Shown: positions 1-8,243, counted from the first letter of the stretch. The stretch: DNA of 64,000 nt from Paraburkholderia nodosa DSM 21604 (GCF_000519185.1 NZ_JAFA01000011.1:1-64000), one strand, 5' to 3'. Numbers and translations: made by a program. Notes: a model not told the origin generated them from the letters alone.

Positions 1-360
1 ATCAAAAAGACGATCGAGTACGCGAAGGAAATCAATCCGCATACGATTCAGGTGTCGCTCGCCGCGCCCTATCCGGGCACGACGCTCTACAAGCAGGCCG
101 TGGAAAACGGCTGGATGGAAGAGAACAAGACCATCAACCTGGTGAGCAAGGAAGGGGTGCAGCTCGCGGCGATCGGCTACGCGCATCTGTCGCGCGACGA
201 GATCTATCACCACCTCGAGCAGTTCTATCGGCAGTTCTATTTCCGGCCGTCGAAGATCTGGGAGATCGTGCGCGAGATGCTCACGAGCTGGGACATGATG
301 AAGCGGCGTCTGCGCGAAGGCGTGGAGTTCTTCCGCTTCCTGCGCGCACACGAGGCATGA
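1..360 (+). CDS. hpnJ: Hopanoid biosynthesis radical SAM protein HpnJ, C-terminal part
   Basis: The reading frame is open from base 1 and ends in TGA at 358-360, so only the last 119 residues are inside the window. The stretch around AAPYPGTTLY is typical of the end of the radical SAM/B12-binding core of HpnJ-like proteins, and the Arg- and aromatic-rich tail matches the family C-terminus. The CxxxCxxC cluster lies upstream of the window and cannot be checked. HpnJ belongs to the set of enzymes that modify the hopanoid side chain in the inner membrane. The stop overlaps the hpnK start as ATGA, which implies translational coupling. The identification rests on this fragment together with hpnK and hpnL directly after it. 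Confidence 0.85.
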   Translation: MKKTIEYAKEINPHTIQVSLAAPYPGTTLYKQAVENGWMEENKTINLVSKEGVQLAAIGYAHLSRDEIYHHLEQFYRQFYFRPSKIWEIVREMLTSWDMMKRRLREGVEFFRFLRAHEA

Positions 361-1259
361 TGGACCGCTCGTCTCACGATGCGCGCGCGCTCATCTTCAC
401 CGCCGACGACTTTGGCCTGCACGAGCGGGTCAATGCGGCGGTGGAGCGTGCGCATCGCGAGGGCGTGCTCGACTGCGCGAGCCTGATGGTGGCCGCGCCC
501 GCCGCGGCAGATGCCGTGGCGCGGGCGCGCCGCACGCCGGGTTTGCGCGTGGGGCTGCATCTGGTGCTGGCCGATGGCGCGGCGATGCTGCCGCGCGCGC
601 AGATTCCCGCGCTCGTCGATGCGCGAGGGCGTTTCGGCGACAACATGGTCCGCGACGGCGTGCGTTTCTTCTTCCTGCCGCACGTGCGCAGGCAGCTCGC
701 GAAGGAGATACGCGCGCAGTTCGACGCGTTCGCGGCGACCGGGCTCGCGCTCGATCACGTGAACACGCACAAACATTTTCATCTGCATCCCACGGTGCTC
801 GCGCTGATCCTCGAGATCGGCCGCGACTATGGTTTGCGCGCGATGCGTCTGCCGCTCGAGGCAGGCGCGCCGTTCGCGCTCAAGCCCTGGCTCGCGCTCG
901 TGCGCGCGCGGCTCGCGCGTGCGGGCGTCGCGCACAACGACTACGTGGTCGGCATCGCGAAGACGGGCGCAATGGACGAAGCCGCCGTGCTCGACGCGCT
1001 CGCGCATCTGCCCGCGCAGGGCGTGGGCGAGATCTACTGCCACCCGGCGCTCGCCGATGAAGCGCACGACGGGCCCATCACGCCGTCGATGCAGACGTAT
1101 CGCCACGCCGACGAATTCGGCGCGCTGATCTCGCCGCGCGTGGCCGCCGCGCTCGCGCAAGCGGGCGTGCGCCGGGGCGGCTTCACCGACGTGTTCTTCG
1201 GCGCCGCTTCAGGCTCCGACCCCGCCGCGTCGCGCGGCCCCGAGGTGCAGGTGTCATGA
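357..1259 (+). CDS. hpnK: Hopanoid biosynthesis protein HpnK (ChbG/YdjC-like deacetylase fold)
   Basis: This 300-residue protein belongs to the ChbG/YdjC family of metal-dependent carbohydrate deacetylases. The metal-binding pattern is visible: TADDFGLH near residue 15, a GLHL segment near residue 66 and the HKHFHLHP stretch near residue 140. A CHPA motif lies near residue 230. In hopanoid clusters this member is called HpnK and is thought to act on the sugar-derived side chain of bacteriohopanepolyols; the exact reaction is inferred from context. The start ATG overlaps the hpnJ stop, and its own stop overlaps the hpnL start, so the three genes form one tight operon. Length is normal for the family. 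Confidence 0.9.
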   Translation: MMDRSSHDARALIFTADDFGLHERVNAAVERAHREGVLDCASLMVAAPAAADAVARARRTPGLRVGLHLVLADGAAMLPRAQIPALVDARGRFGDNMVRDGVRFFFLPHVRRQLAKEIRAQFDAFAATGLALDHVNTHKHFHLHPTVLALILEIGRDYGLRAMRLPLEAGAPFALKPWLALVRARLARAGVAHNDYVVGIAKTGAMDEAAVLDALAHLPAQGVGEIYCHPALADEAHDGPITPSMQTYRHADEFGALISPRVAAALAQAGVRRGGFTDVFFGAASGSDPAASRGPEVQVS

Positions 1260-2344
1260 AGTGGCTGAAATGGCTGGGCCTGCCGGTCGGGATCGCCATC
1301 CTGATCGGTCTCGTCGTCCATAACGGCGCGCACGACGTGCTGCGCGTGATTGGCACGGCTGGCCCCATGCTGCTCTGGCTCGTGCCGTTCCACGCGCTGC
1401 CGCTCCTGCTCGACGCTCATGCGTGGCGCCTCCTGCTCGACAAGCGCGCACCGCTCAGCTTCCTCTGGTGGACCGCGACCGTGCGCGAGGCCGTGAACCG
1501 GCTGCTGCCCGTGGTCGGCGTGGGCGGCGAACTCGTCGGCATTCGCCTCGCGCGCTGGAAGGTGCGCAATGCGAGCGAAGTCACGGCTTCGGTGATCGTC
1601 GAGGTGTTCGTGACGATCGCCGTGCAATACGCGTTCTCGGCGCTCGGCGTCGTGCTGATCGTTGCCGCAACCGGCGACGGCGGTTCGCTGCGCACCATCA
1701 TCGCGATCTCACTCGCGCTCGTGCTCTCGGCGCCGCTGCCGGTGCTCGCCGTGTTCCTGCTGCGTCGCGGTGGCGTTTTCCATGCGATCGAACGCTGGGC
1801 CGCGCGGCTGCTCGGCACCGAGAATCCGCTCATGCTCGGCCTCGACGGCAAGCAGCTCGACGCCGATCTCGACGCGCTGATGTCGCGCACGGGCCTCATG
1901 TTTCGCGCTTTCTTCTGGCAGCTTGGCGGCTACATGCTCGGCGCGTTCGAGACGTGGTGGGCGCTCGCGCTGCTCGGCCATCCGGTGACGGTCGGCGACG
2001 CGCTCGCCATCGAGGCCATCACCCAGGCCGTGCGCCATGCCGCCTTCATGGTGCCCGCCGGCCTCGGCGTGCAGGAAGTCGCCGTGGTGCTGCTCGCCCA
2101 GCTCTTTGGCGTGAGCCAGGACGTGGCGTTCTCGCTCGCGCTCGTCAAGCGCATGCGCGAAGTGGTGTTTGGCGTGCTCGCGCTGCTTTCGTGGCAGGCC
2201 GCGGAAATCGTCCGCACGCGTCGCGCGGTGCGCCACGGTGTGCAGTCCGCCGCTCAGCCTGCCGATGCGCTGCCCGCCGTGGCGAGCGTGTCCGCAAGTG
2301 CGAGCCGCCCGAAGCGGGACTCACAGCACGACCCGGTCCATTGA
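1256..2344 (+). CDS. hpnL: HpnL, flippase-like integral membrane protein of the hopanoid cluster
   Basis: The product has 362 residues and several hydrophobic segments, starting with one at residues 5-25. The overall pattern is that of the lysylphosphatidylglycerol synthase transmembrane region (UPF0104/AglD-like family). The segment GLGVQEVAVVLLAQLFG near residue 277 is a family signature. In hopanoid clusters this gene is hpnL and is proposed to move or present a lipid intermediate; that role is inference. It overlaps hpnK by 4 bases (ATGA). The last 30 residues are polar and low in complexity, which is common in this family. hpnL is the last gene of the run, followed by 78 bases before the next gene. 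Confidence 0.88.
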   Translation: MKWLKWLGLPVGIAILIGLVVHNGAHDVLRVIGTAGPMLLWLVPFHALPLLLDAHAWRLLLDKRAPLSFLWWTATVREAVNRLLPVVGVGGELVGIRLARWKVRNASEVTASVIVEVFVTIAVQYAFSALGVVLIVAATGDGGSLRTIIAISLALVLSAPLPVLAVFLLRRGGVFHAIERWAARLLGTENPLMLGLDGKQLDADLDALMSRTGLMFRAFFWQLGGYMLGAFETWWALALLGHPVTVGDALAIEAITQAVRHAAFMVPAGLGVQEVAVVLLAQLFGVSQDVAFSLALVKRMREVVFGVLALLSWQAAEIVRTRRAVRHGVQSAAQPADALPAVASVSASASRPKRDSQHDPVH

Positions 2345-2422
2345 CGGTACATTGTGGGCATGTCGATGCGCGCCGGATCGGCGCGCGTAGACGCAAGCCC
2401 ATGTTGATGCGTTAGCAAGGAC

Positions 2423-3004
2423 ATGAAGCCCACGTTTTCACTCACGCGTTCGCTCGCGCTCGCGTGCGCCGCCACGGCGGCGTTCACGCTTTCCGGCTGC
2501 GACGATCGCCAGTTCGATGCCATGCTCGACACCATCCGGCAGGGATTCAAGGCGTTCTTCGATTCCGTGAAGCCCGACGCGCTGCTGCTCAAGGGCCTCA
2601 CGCCCGGCGTTTCCACGCTCGAGCAGGTGCGCGAGCAAATGGGCAAGCCCGAGACCGAGCGCGTGTTCGACGACGGCTCGCGCCGCCTCGAATATCCGCG
2701 CGGCCCGCAGGGCCTCAAGACCTGGATGGTCGACATCGGTCCGAACGGGCGGCTCGTGGCCATTACTCAGGCGCTCACGGCGGAAAACTTCGCGAAGATC
2801 CGTGTCGGCATGAGTGAGGACGAGGTCCGGCGTTTGCTCGGTAAACCCGGGCAGGTGGCCGGCTACCGCTTGAAGAAGGAGACGGTGTGGAGCTGGAAGT
2901 GGCTGGAAGGGGGCGTGACGCCCGAAGCGTATTTCAACGTGCATTTCGGACCGGACGGGCGCGTCACGACGACCTCGCGCTCGGACGTGATCCGCGGTCG
3001 CTGA
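2423..3004 (+). CDS. BamE/SmpA-like outer-membrane lipoprotein with two half-domains
   Basis: The 193-residue product starts with a signal peptide and a lipobox, LSGC, with Cys at about residue 26. After a short helix the mature part contains two copies of a BamE/OmlA-like unit. The first has GVSTLEQVREQMGKPE near residue 65 and the second has VGMSEDEVRRLLGKPG near residue 130, each followed by a Trp-rich beta strand. A paralogue with the same architecture is encoded at 27145-27687. BamE-like folds bind other envelope proteins, so an envelope assembly or sensing role is plausible but unproven. The start follows GCAAGGACATG, giving a good ribosome-binding site. Confidence 0.75.
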   Translation: MKPTFSLTRSLALACAATAAFTLSGCDDRQFDAMLDTIRQGFKAFFDSVKPDALLLKGLTPGVSTLEQVREQMGKPETERVFDDGSRRLEYPRGPQGLKTWMVDIGPNGRLVAITQALTAENFAKIRVGMSEDEVRRLLGKPGQVAGYRLKKETVWSWKWLEGGVTPEAYFNVHFGPDGRVTTTSRSDVIRGR

Positions 3005-3047
3005 CTCGGTCGACGCAGTTGACCCACGACCACGCAAGGAGGCGCGC

Positions 3048-4085
3048 ATGATGAACCGTCGACGGCCCAAGCGTGTGGGACTCGTGCTCGGCGGCGGCGC
3101 CGCGCGCGGCTGGGCGCATATCGGTGCGATTCGTGCGCTCGAGGAAGCGGGCATCAAGCCCGACGTGGTGTGCGGCACGTCGATTGGCGCGCTGGTCGGC
3201 GCCGTGTACGCGAACGGCGATCTCGACTGGCTCGAGGACTGGGTGGGCAAGCTCACCTGGCAGACCGTGGTGCGCTTGCTCGACTTGCGTTTTTCGGGCG
3301 GACTGCTCGGCGGGCGCAAGGTGATCGACCTGTTTGCGCACCAGTTCAACGGCCGCTCGATCGATGACCTGCGGCTGCCGTTCACGGCGGTCGCCACCGA
3401 ACTCGACACGGGGCGCGAGGTCTGGCTGCGCGAAGGCGGCGTGGTGGACGCCGTGCGCGCTTCGATCGCGATTCCCGGCATCTTTACGCCGATCTGGCAT
3501 GACGGCGTGTGGCTCGTGGATGGCGGTCTGAGCAACCCGGTGCCGGTGTCCGCCGCGCGCGCGATGCGCGCGGACACCGTGATCGCCATCGACCTCAATC
3601 ACGACATTCTCAACGGCCGCGACCTGGGCGGCGCGATCGACACGATGCCGCGCGAGCTGCCCGTGGAGGCGAGCGACGCGGCGACGGCGGCATCGGCTGC
3701 CGGGGCCGACAGCGGCGGCGCCAATGGCGCTGAAAACAGCGAAGCGGCGCCTGAACCGCTCCTGCGCCGCAACGGCAAGCGCTTCCCGCGCTGGCTGCAG
3801 CCTGCAGGCCCCGGCGCGGCTGGCGGGCCGGACGTGCGGGTGGCGCCGCCGCCTAGCACGCGTGTGCCTTCGGTGTTGAGCTCGGTGGCCCAGAGCATCG
3901 ACATCATGCAGGTGCGCATTACGCGCAGCCGCCTTGCCGGCGAGCCCGCCGACGTGCTGATCCAGCCGCGCCTGGGCGGCATGGGGATCTTCGACTTTCA
4001 TCGCGCCTCGCCCGCCATCGAGGAAGGGCGGGCGGCCGTGCAGTACATGATGCCGGCCATCAAGGCGCAGCTAGGGTTGGACTAG
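3048..4085 (+). CDS. Patatin-like phospholipase
   Basis: The 345-residue protein carries the patatin catalytic elements: the oxyanion loop LGGGAARG near residue 14, the nucleophile elbow GTSIG with Ser45, and the DGG motif with Asp158. This Ser-Asp dyad predicts lipid acyl hydrolase activity. No clear signal peptide is present, as in the cytoplasmic RssA-like group. Residues about 205-275 are an Ala/Gly/Pro-rich insertion that differs from compact RssA-like proteins and is probably disordered. The C-terminal DVLIQPRLG and DFHRA segments are standard for this group. The gene is 43 bases after the lipoprotein and has an AAGGAGG site before ATGATG; either ATG could be used. Confidence 0.88.
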   Translation: MMNRRRPKRVGLVLGGGAARGWAHIGAIRALEEAGIKPDVVCGTSIGALVGAVYANGDLDWLEDWVGKLTWQTVVRLLDLRFSGGLLGGRKVIDLFAHQFNGRSIDDLRLPFTAVATELDTGREVWLREGGVVDAVRASIAIPGIFTPIWHDGVWLVDGGLSNPVPVSAARAMRADTVIAIDLNHDILNGRDLGGAIDTMPRELPVEASDAATAASAAGADSGGANGAENSEAAPEPLLRRNGKRFPRWLQPAGPGAAGGPDVRVAPPPSTRVPSVLSSVAQSIDIMQVRITRSRLAGEPADVLIQPRLGGMGIFDFHRASPAIEEGRAAVQYMMPAIKAQLGLD

Positions 4086-4106
4086 GGCGCTCTCGTGCGC
4101 TGCTGG

Positions 4107-4444
4107 CTACAGATCCAGAATGCCGGCGACGGCGAATTTCGCCGCCTCCAGTTCCCCGGCTGTCGCCGTTTCTCCGTTGTGCCGCCAGACTCTGCCCGCG
4201 AGCGTTAGCGTGGTGATCTGGTCGGCCATCGCGACGCAGGGTCCGGCAAGGCCGCTGATGGGGATTTCCGACTCCCCCCGTGAATGGTGCTGGTGATGGG
4301 CAGCCCGACGAAGCGGCTCGTGAGTGCGTTGAACTCGGCGTCGGTGAGGACGAGGGCAGGGCGATAGCCGTCCTGCTCGCTGCCTGCGCCCGGCCCGACA
4401 TTGAGCCAGAGGATGTCGCCTGCTTCTGGTGTTCCGTTCTTCAT
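4107..4444 (-). pseudogene. Frameshifted PemK/MazF-type endoribonuclease toxin gene
   Basis: Read on the minus strand from ATG at 4444, the first part gives the PemK/MazF N-terminus (AGDILWLNVGPGAGSEQDG, then RPALVL and FVGLPIT). At a run of six G near 4276-4281 the frame is lost and the protein would stop early at about 4205. In the next frame the family continues: SGLAGPCVAMADQITTLTL, then a tail ending LEAAKFAVAGILDL and a TAG at 4107. One extra base in the G-run explains this. The gene is therefore a recent pseudogene, a phase-variable gene, or carries a sequencing error. An intact protein would cut mRNA as the toxin of a type II toxin-antitoxin pair. Confidence 0.8.
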
Positions 4445-4451
4445 GCGTTCC

Positions 4452-4658
4452 TTACCATGGGTCGAAACGCGTGGGGTCATCGGGTCCGCCGATTTCGGTC
4501 CCTTGCGGCTGGCCGAAGTCGATGAGCGGGTGCGGCTCGCGCTTCCTCTCGCGCAACTGCTGCAAATAGCGCTCACGCGAGAAGCGCCGGCGTTTCGCGG
4601 CGCATGTACGCAGATCAAGGAATGCTGTCCCTCTCCTCAATCCACCGCCGCGAGCCAC
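4452..4658 (-). CDS. Small ORF in the antitoxin position upstream of the PemK-like gene
   Basis: A 68-codon frame ends in TAA seven bases before the toxin start, with an AAGGA ribosome-binding site between them. This is the spacing expected for an antitoxin gene. The C-terminal half is polar and acidic towards the end (IGGPDDPTRFDPW), as in many antitoxin toxin-binding tails. I cannot match it to MazE, PemI or Phd families. The N-terminus overlaps the end of the histidine-phosphatase gene by 22 bases. It may be a decayed antitoxin, or not a gene at all. Confidence 0.3.
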   Translation of the reverse strand: MARGGGLRRGTAFLDLRTCAAKRRRFSRERYLQQLRERKREPHPLIDFGQPQGTEIGGPDDPTRFDPW

Positions 4659-5257
4659 ACCCAGCCGTGCTGCATGCGGCGTAGCGCCGTCACGGAAAGC
4701 GGCGCGATTTCGATCGAGCGAAAACCCGACGACGGCGCGCCCAGCGCGTGAAGAATCGACGCCCGGATCACGCTCGCGTGCGTGAAGGCGATCAGGTTGT
4801 GTCCCGAATCGGGCACCCCATCGAGCCAGGCGCCGACGCGCGTGCGGACATCGTCGAACGATTCGCCGCCGGCCGGCGGTCTGAAGCCTGGATCGCGTGT
4901 CCAGGCCGCAAGGGCTTCGGGCGCTTCACGCGCGAGATCCGCCAGGCGCTTGCCTTGCCACGCGCCGAAGGCGGTTTCGGCGAGCGCGTCACTCGGCGTT
5001 GCTCCTGCGAAGCCTGCCGCGCGTGCGCTCGCGCGGGCGATCGCGGCGGGACTCGTGAGCGCGCGCGGCGCCTCGCCGTTGCGATTGCCACCGGCCAGCC
5101 GCGCGTGCCAGCGCTCGCGCCATGCGGCAAGCGCCTCGAGTGCGCGCGCGTCGAGCGCTTCTTCGGCGTGATCGCCCGCTACAGGCGCTTGCGGGAACGT
5201 GCCCGAGCGCAGCGCGGCGTTCGCCGCATGGCTCACCAGCCAGACTGTCGTCGGCAT
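4637..5257 (-). CDS. Histidine-phosphatase (phosphoglycerate-mutase fold) family protein with degenerate active site
   Basis: The 206-residue protein follows the histidine-phosphatase plan. The first strand is WLVSHAAN, and there is a Glu-containing ETAFGAWQGKRL segment near residue 93. A GGESFDDVRTRV helix follows, and the second His lies in FTHASVIRAS. The usual RHG triplet reads SHA, so the catalytic Arg and Gly are replaced. Family relatives in cobalamin pathways are CobC-like alpha-ribazole phosphatases. The gene sits divergently beside a cobalamin riboswitch and the cobalt transporter cbtBA, which supports a link to corrinoid metabolism. Loss of the Arg argues for weak or altered activity. 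It ends at 4637 and overlaps a doubtful small ORF. Confidence 0.75.
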   Translation of the reverse strand: MPTTVWLVSHAANAALRSGTFPQAPVAGDHAEEALDARALEALAAWRERWHARLAGGNRNGEAPRALTSPAAIARASARAAGFAGATPSDALAETAFGAWQGKRLADLAREAPEALAAWTRDPGFRPPAGGESFDDVRTRVGAWLDGVPDSGHNLIAFTHASVIRASILHALGAPSSGFRSIEIAPLSVTALRRMQHGWVWLAAVD

Positions 5258-5328
5258 GCTTTTCCTTATGCTTCACTACTCTGTGGCTGACCTATCCAGG
5301 TGACATTCGGGCCGCGGCCAGCCGTCGC

Positions 5329-5445
5329 AGCGCGTAGAATACAGGCTCCACGACACGCGGAAGCCGGTGCAAGTCCGGCGCGGTCGCGCCACTGTAACTG
5401 GTTGCCGTCGATTGAGTCGAAGCAACGGAAGTCAGACCTGCGCGT
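5329..5445 (+). ncRNA. Cobalamin riboswitch upstream of cbtBA
   Basis: The conserved core of the cobalamin aptamer is plain. GGAAGCCGGTGCAAGTCCGG starts at 5359, followed by CGCGGTCGCGCCACTGTAA to 5397. After a variable stem-loop (GTTGCC...), the closing box GGAAGTCAGACCTGCG lies at 5427-5442. It is on the plus strand and its end is 55-60 bases before the cbtB start, so it should repress cbtBA when cobalamin is abundant. The 5' boundary is approximate. I see no clear terminator with a T-run after it, so control may be at translation through the AGGAG site near 5488. Confidence 0.93.
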
Positions 5446-5499
5446 CGTGAACCACTCTTTCAACGACTAGCGGGGCGCGTAACCCCAGGAGAAGTCAGC

Positions 5500-5718
5500 A
5501 TGTCCGAAACCACATTCCCCTTGCAGCACGCACCGGCCGCGCCGGCGCCCATTCCGCTGCGAGAGATCCTGCCCTGGGCGATCTTCGCGGGCCTGATGCT
5601 CCTGCTGGCCCTGTACTTCGTGGGCGCCGAGGAAGGCGCCACCTCGATCGTTCCGGGCATGTACGTCCACGAATTCGTTCACGACGGCCGCCATCTGCTC
5701 GGCTTTCCCTGCCACTGA
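5500..5718 (+). CDS. cbtB: Cobalt transporter subunit CbtB
   Basis: This is a 72-residue protein with a single membrane helix (about residues 27-46). It ends in the CbtB signature HEFVHDGRHLLGFPCH, whose His and Cys residues probably bind cobalt. CbtB works with CbtA in B12-regulated cobalt uptake. The gene follows the cobalamin riboswitch, has an AGGAG site 8 bases upstream of ATG, and is 13 bases before cbtA. Length is normal for the family. Confidence 0.95.
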   Translation: MSETTFPLQHAPAAPAPIPLREILPWAIFAGLMLLLALYFVGAEEGATSIVPGMYVHEFVHDGRHLLGFPCH

Positions 5719-5731
5719 CCGGGAGCCGAAT

Positions 5732-6484
5732 ATGGTTGGCAAGTTGCTGGTACGCGGCATGCTCGCAGGCATCGCCGCGGGACTCCTCACGTTCGGCTTC
5801 GCGAAGATCGCGGGCGAGCCGCAGGTCGATCAGGCGATTTCTTTCGAAGAGAAAGCCGACGCAGCGAAGGGTGAGGCACCCGAGCCCGAGATCGTGAGCC
5901 GCAAGACTCAGGCGAGCATCGGTCTCTTCACGGGCGTGATGGTCTATGGCGCGTCGATCGGCGGGCTCTTTGCGCTCGTCTTCGCGTATGCGAACGGTCG
6001 CGTGGGGCGTCTTTCGCCGCGCGCGCTCTCGGCCTGGCTCGCGCTCGCGGCGTTCGTCGCGATCTACCTCGTGCCGAACATCAAGTATCCGGCGAATCCG
6101 CCCTCGGTCGGCGACCCGGAGACAATCGGCTATCGAACCGGGCTCTTTTTCCTGATGATCGCGATCTCGATCGCCGTGTCGGTGTTCTCGCTCAAGGTGC
6201 GCGCCGCGTTCGTGCCGCGCCTTGGCGTCTGGAACGCTTCGATCGTGGCGCTCGTGCTGTTCGTCGTCGTGATCGGCGCGATCCAGCTCGCGCTGCCGAC
6301 GATCAACGAGGTGCCCGCCGCCTTCCCGGCCGTGCTGCTGTGGAAGTTCCGCACGGTGTCGATCGGCATGCAGGTCATCCTCTGGACTACGATCGGCCTG
6401 CTGTTTGGCGCGCTCGCCGAAAAGCTGACTGGTGCGAACGCCCGTGCGGGCGGCGCACGCGGCACGCAAACGCGCGCCGCTTAA
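5732..6484 (+). CDS. cbtA: Cobalt transporter subunit CbtA
   Basis: The 250-residue membrane protein has about six hydrophobic helices and the CbtA pattern. The first helix is a Gly-rich GMLAGIAAGLLTFGFAKIAG. After it comes a polar loop with GEPQVDQAI, then YLVPNIKYPANPPSVG near residue 112. That NIKYPANPP segment is characteristic of the family and lies in the cobalt-transport region. The gene lies 13 bases after cbtB in one transcription unit under the cobalamin riboswitch. The pair supplies cobalt for corrinoid synthesis. A rho-independent terminator lies about 70 bases after the stop. Confidence 0.95.
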   Translation: MVGKLLVRGMLAGIAAGLLTFGFAKIAGEPQVDQAISFEEKADAAKGEAPEPEIVSRKTQASIGLFTGVMVYGASIGGLFALVFAYANGRVGRLSPRALSAWLALAAFVAIYLVPNIKYPANPPSVGDPETIGYRTGLFFLMIAISIAVSVFSLKVRAAFVPRLGVWNASIVALVLFVVVIGAIQLALPTINEVPAAFPAVLLWKFRTVSIGMQVILWTTIGLLFGALAEKLTGANARAGGARGTQTRAA

Positions 6485-6803
6485 GCTCCGCCGGGGTCGC
6501 CGGGGCGCATGCCGCGCGCCTATCGAAAAAGCGACCCCAAACTTGCGTAATTGCCCCGCGCGCCTCGCGTGCCGGGGCATTTTTTTTCGCCTTTCAAAAG
6601 CATCGCGCCCGCGGCTGCGTGGGCCCGATCCGCACGCATCCGTGCGCCGCGCCGCAATGCTGCACTGCAATATCCGCCCCGCGCGAGTTTGAGCAATCCA
6701 TTTTGCACTGAGACGATCCGCGCCAGTTCATCGGTTTCCACGGCGCTCAGGTGCCGCGCGAGGCCGCCCGAAACGACAAAACGAATTTGTTCCGGAGACG
6801 CGC
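6485..6803 (+). other. Intergenic region between cbtA and the arginine transporter
   Basis: This 319-base stretch holds the cbtBA terminator near its start and must hold the promoter of the transporter operon. No convincing sigma-70 hexamer pair, gene or repeat is visible in the remainder. The GGAG site at 6794-6797 serves the GTG start at 6804. Confidence 0.6.
6552..6587 (+). terminator. Rho-independent terminator after cbtBA
   Basis: A TGCCCCG/CGGGGCA stem (6552-6558 and 6573-6579) with a 14-base loop is followed by a run of eight T at 6580-6587. Confidence 0.85.
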
Positions 6804-7493
6804 GTGATCCTTTACGGCTTTGGCCCGGTGCTGCTCGCCGGCACGATCCAGACCATCGAGCTTTCGCTGCTCTCGCTCGGCGTGGCGGTGCTGCTCGGCC
6901 TGGCCGGCGCGGCGGCCAAGCTCTCGTTCAACCGGCCGCTCGCGGCCGTGGCGACCGCCTACACGACGCTGATCCGCTCGGTGCCCGACCTCGTGCTGAT
7001 GCTGCTGCTCTTCTACAGCATCCAGATCGGCGTGAACGAGGCCACCGACGCGCTCGGCATGGCGCAGATCGACATCGATCCGTTCGTGGCCGGCGTCGTC
7101 ACACTCGGCTTCATCTACGGCGCGTATTTCACCGAAACCTTTCGCGGCGCGTTTCTCGCGGTGCCGCGCGGCCAGCTCGAAGCGGGCCATGCCTACGGCA
7201 TGAGCGGCGCGCGCGTGTTCGCCCGCATCCTCTTTCCGCAGATGATGCGTTTTGCGCTGCCCGGCATCGGCAACAACTGGCAGGTGCTCGTCAAGGCGAC
7301 GGCGCTCGTCTCGATCATCGGTCTCGCCGATGTCGTGAAGGCCGCCCAGGACGCGGGCCGCAGCACCTTCAACCTGTTCTTCTTCCTCGTGATTGCGGCG
7401 CTAATCTATCTCGCGATCACCACGCTCTCGAACTTCGCGCTCGTCTGGCTCGAACGCCGTTATTCGGTGGGCGTGCGTCACGCGCAACTCTGA
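6804..7493 (+). CDS. aotQ: Arginine/ornithine ABC transporter permease (HisQ/AotQ type)
   Basis: The 229-residue inner-membrane permease has the polar amino-acid transporter architecture of about five helices. It carries the family entry motif TIQTIELSLLSL at residue 13 and the ATPase-coupling loop EAGHAYGMSGARVFARILFPQ near residue 128. The start is GTG with GGAG 7 bases upstream. The gene begins an apparent operon with a second permease, an ATPase and an AraC-type regulator, immediately before the arginine succinyltransferase genes. This context points to arginine/ornithine rather than histidine as the substrate. The assignment by synteny resembles Pseudomonas aotJQMOP-argR. Confidence 0.88.
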   Translation: MILYGFGPVLLAGTIQTIELSLLSLGVAVLLGLAGAAAKLSFNRPLAAVATAYTTLIRSVPDLVLMLLLFYSIQIGVNEATDALGMAQIDIDPFVAGVVTLGFIYGAYFTETFRGAFLAVPRGQLEAGHAYGMSGARVFARILFPQMMRFALPGIGNNWQVLVKATALVSIIGLADVVKAAQDAGRSTFNLFFFLVIAALIYLAITTLSNFALVWLERRYSVGVRHAQL

Positions 7494-7506
7494 GGAAAAG
7501 GCCGTC

Positions 7507-8220
7507 ATGAACGAAATCATTCAGCAATTCGGCCGCGCGTTCCTCTACTGGGACGGCGAGCATGTCTCCGGCCTCGCGATGACGCTGTGGCTGCTCGTGA
7601 TCTCTGTCGCCTTCGGCTTCGTGTGCGCGGTGCCGCTCGCCGTGGCGCGCGTCTCGAGCCGCCGCTGGCTCTCGCTGCCGGTGCGCTTCTACACCTACGT
7701 GTTTCGCGGCACGCCGCTTTACGTGCAGTTGCTGCTCATCTACACGGGCGTGTACAGTCTCGCGTTCATCCGTTCGGAGCCGCTGCTCGACGCGTTCTTC
7801 CGCAGCGGCCTGAACTGCGCGGTGCTCGCGTTCGCGCTCAACACCTGTGCGTACACGACGGAGATTTTCGCGGGTGCGATTCGCGCTACCTCCCACGGCG
7901 AAGTGGAAGCGGCGCGCGCCTACGGCATGAGCCCGTTCACGATGTACTGGCGCGTGGTCCTGCCTTCGGCGCTGCGCCGCGCGCTGCCGCTGTACAGTAA
8001 CGAGGTGATCCTGATGCTGCACGCGACCACGGTGGCCTTCACCGCGACGGTGCCCGATATCCTCAAGGTCGCGCGCGACGCCAACTCGGCGACCTACCGC
8101 TCGTTCGAGTCGTTCGGCCTCGCGGCGCTGATCTACTGTGCGGTATCGTTCGTGCTGGTGGCCGCGTTCCGCCGCGCCGAAAAACGCTGGCTCGGCCATC
8201 TCGCCGTGCGCACCCGCTGA
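7507..8220 (+). CDS. aotM: Arginine/ornithine ABC transporter permease (HisM/AotM type)
   Basis: The 237-residue partner permease has the helix pattern of HisM. It includes VFRGTPLYVQLLLIY near residue 64 and the EAA coupling loop (EVEAARAYGMSPFTMYWRVVLP) near residue 135. It pairs with the upstream permease to form the membrane channel. The gene starts 13 bases after the first permease stop, with a GAGGAAAAGG site, and is 23 bases before the ATPase gene, as expected of one operon. The substrate is inferred from the neighbouring arginine degradation genes. Confidence 0.88.
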   Translation: MNEIIQQFGRAFLYWDGEHVSGLAMTLWLLVISVAFGFVCAVPLAVARVSSRRWLSLPVRFYTYVFRGTPLYVQLLLIYTGVYSLAFIRSEPLLDAFFRSGLNCAVLAFALNTCAYTTEIFAGAIRATSHGEVEAARAYGMSPFTMYWRVVLPSALRRALPLYSNEVILMLHATTVAFTATVPDILKVARDANSATYRSFESFGLAALIYCAVSFVLVAAFRRAEKRWLGHLAVRTR

Positions 8221-8243
8221 TTCATCGCAAACTGGAGACCATC

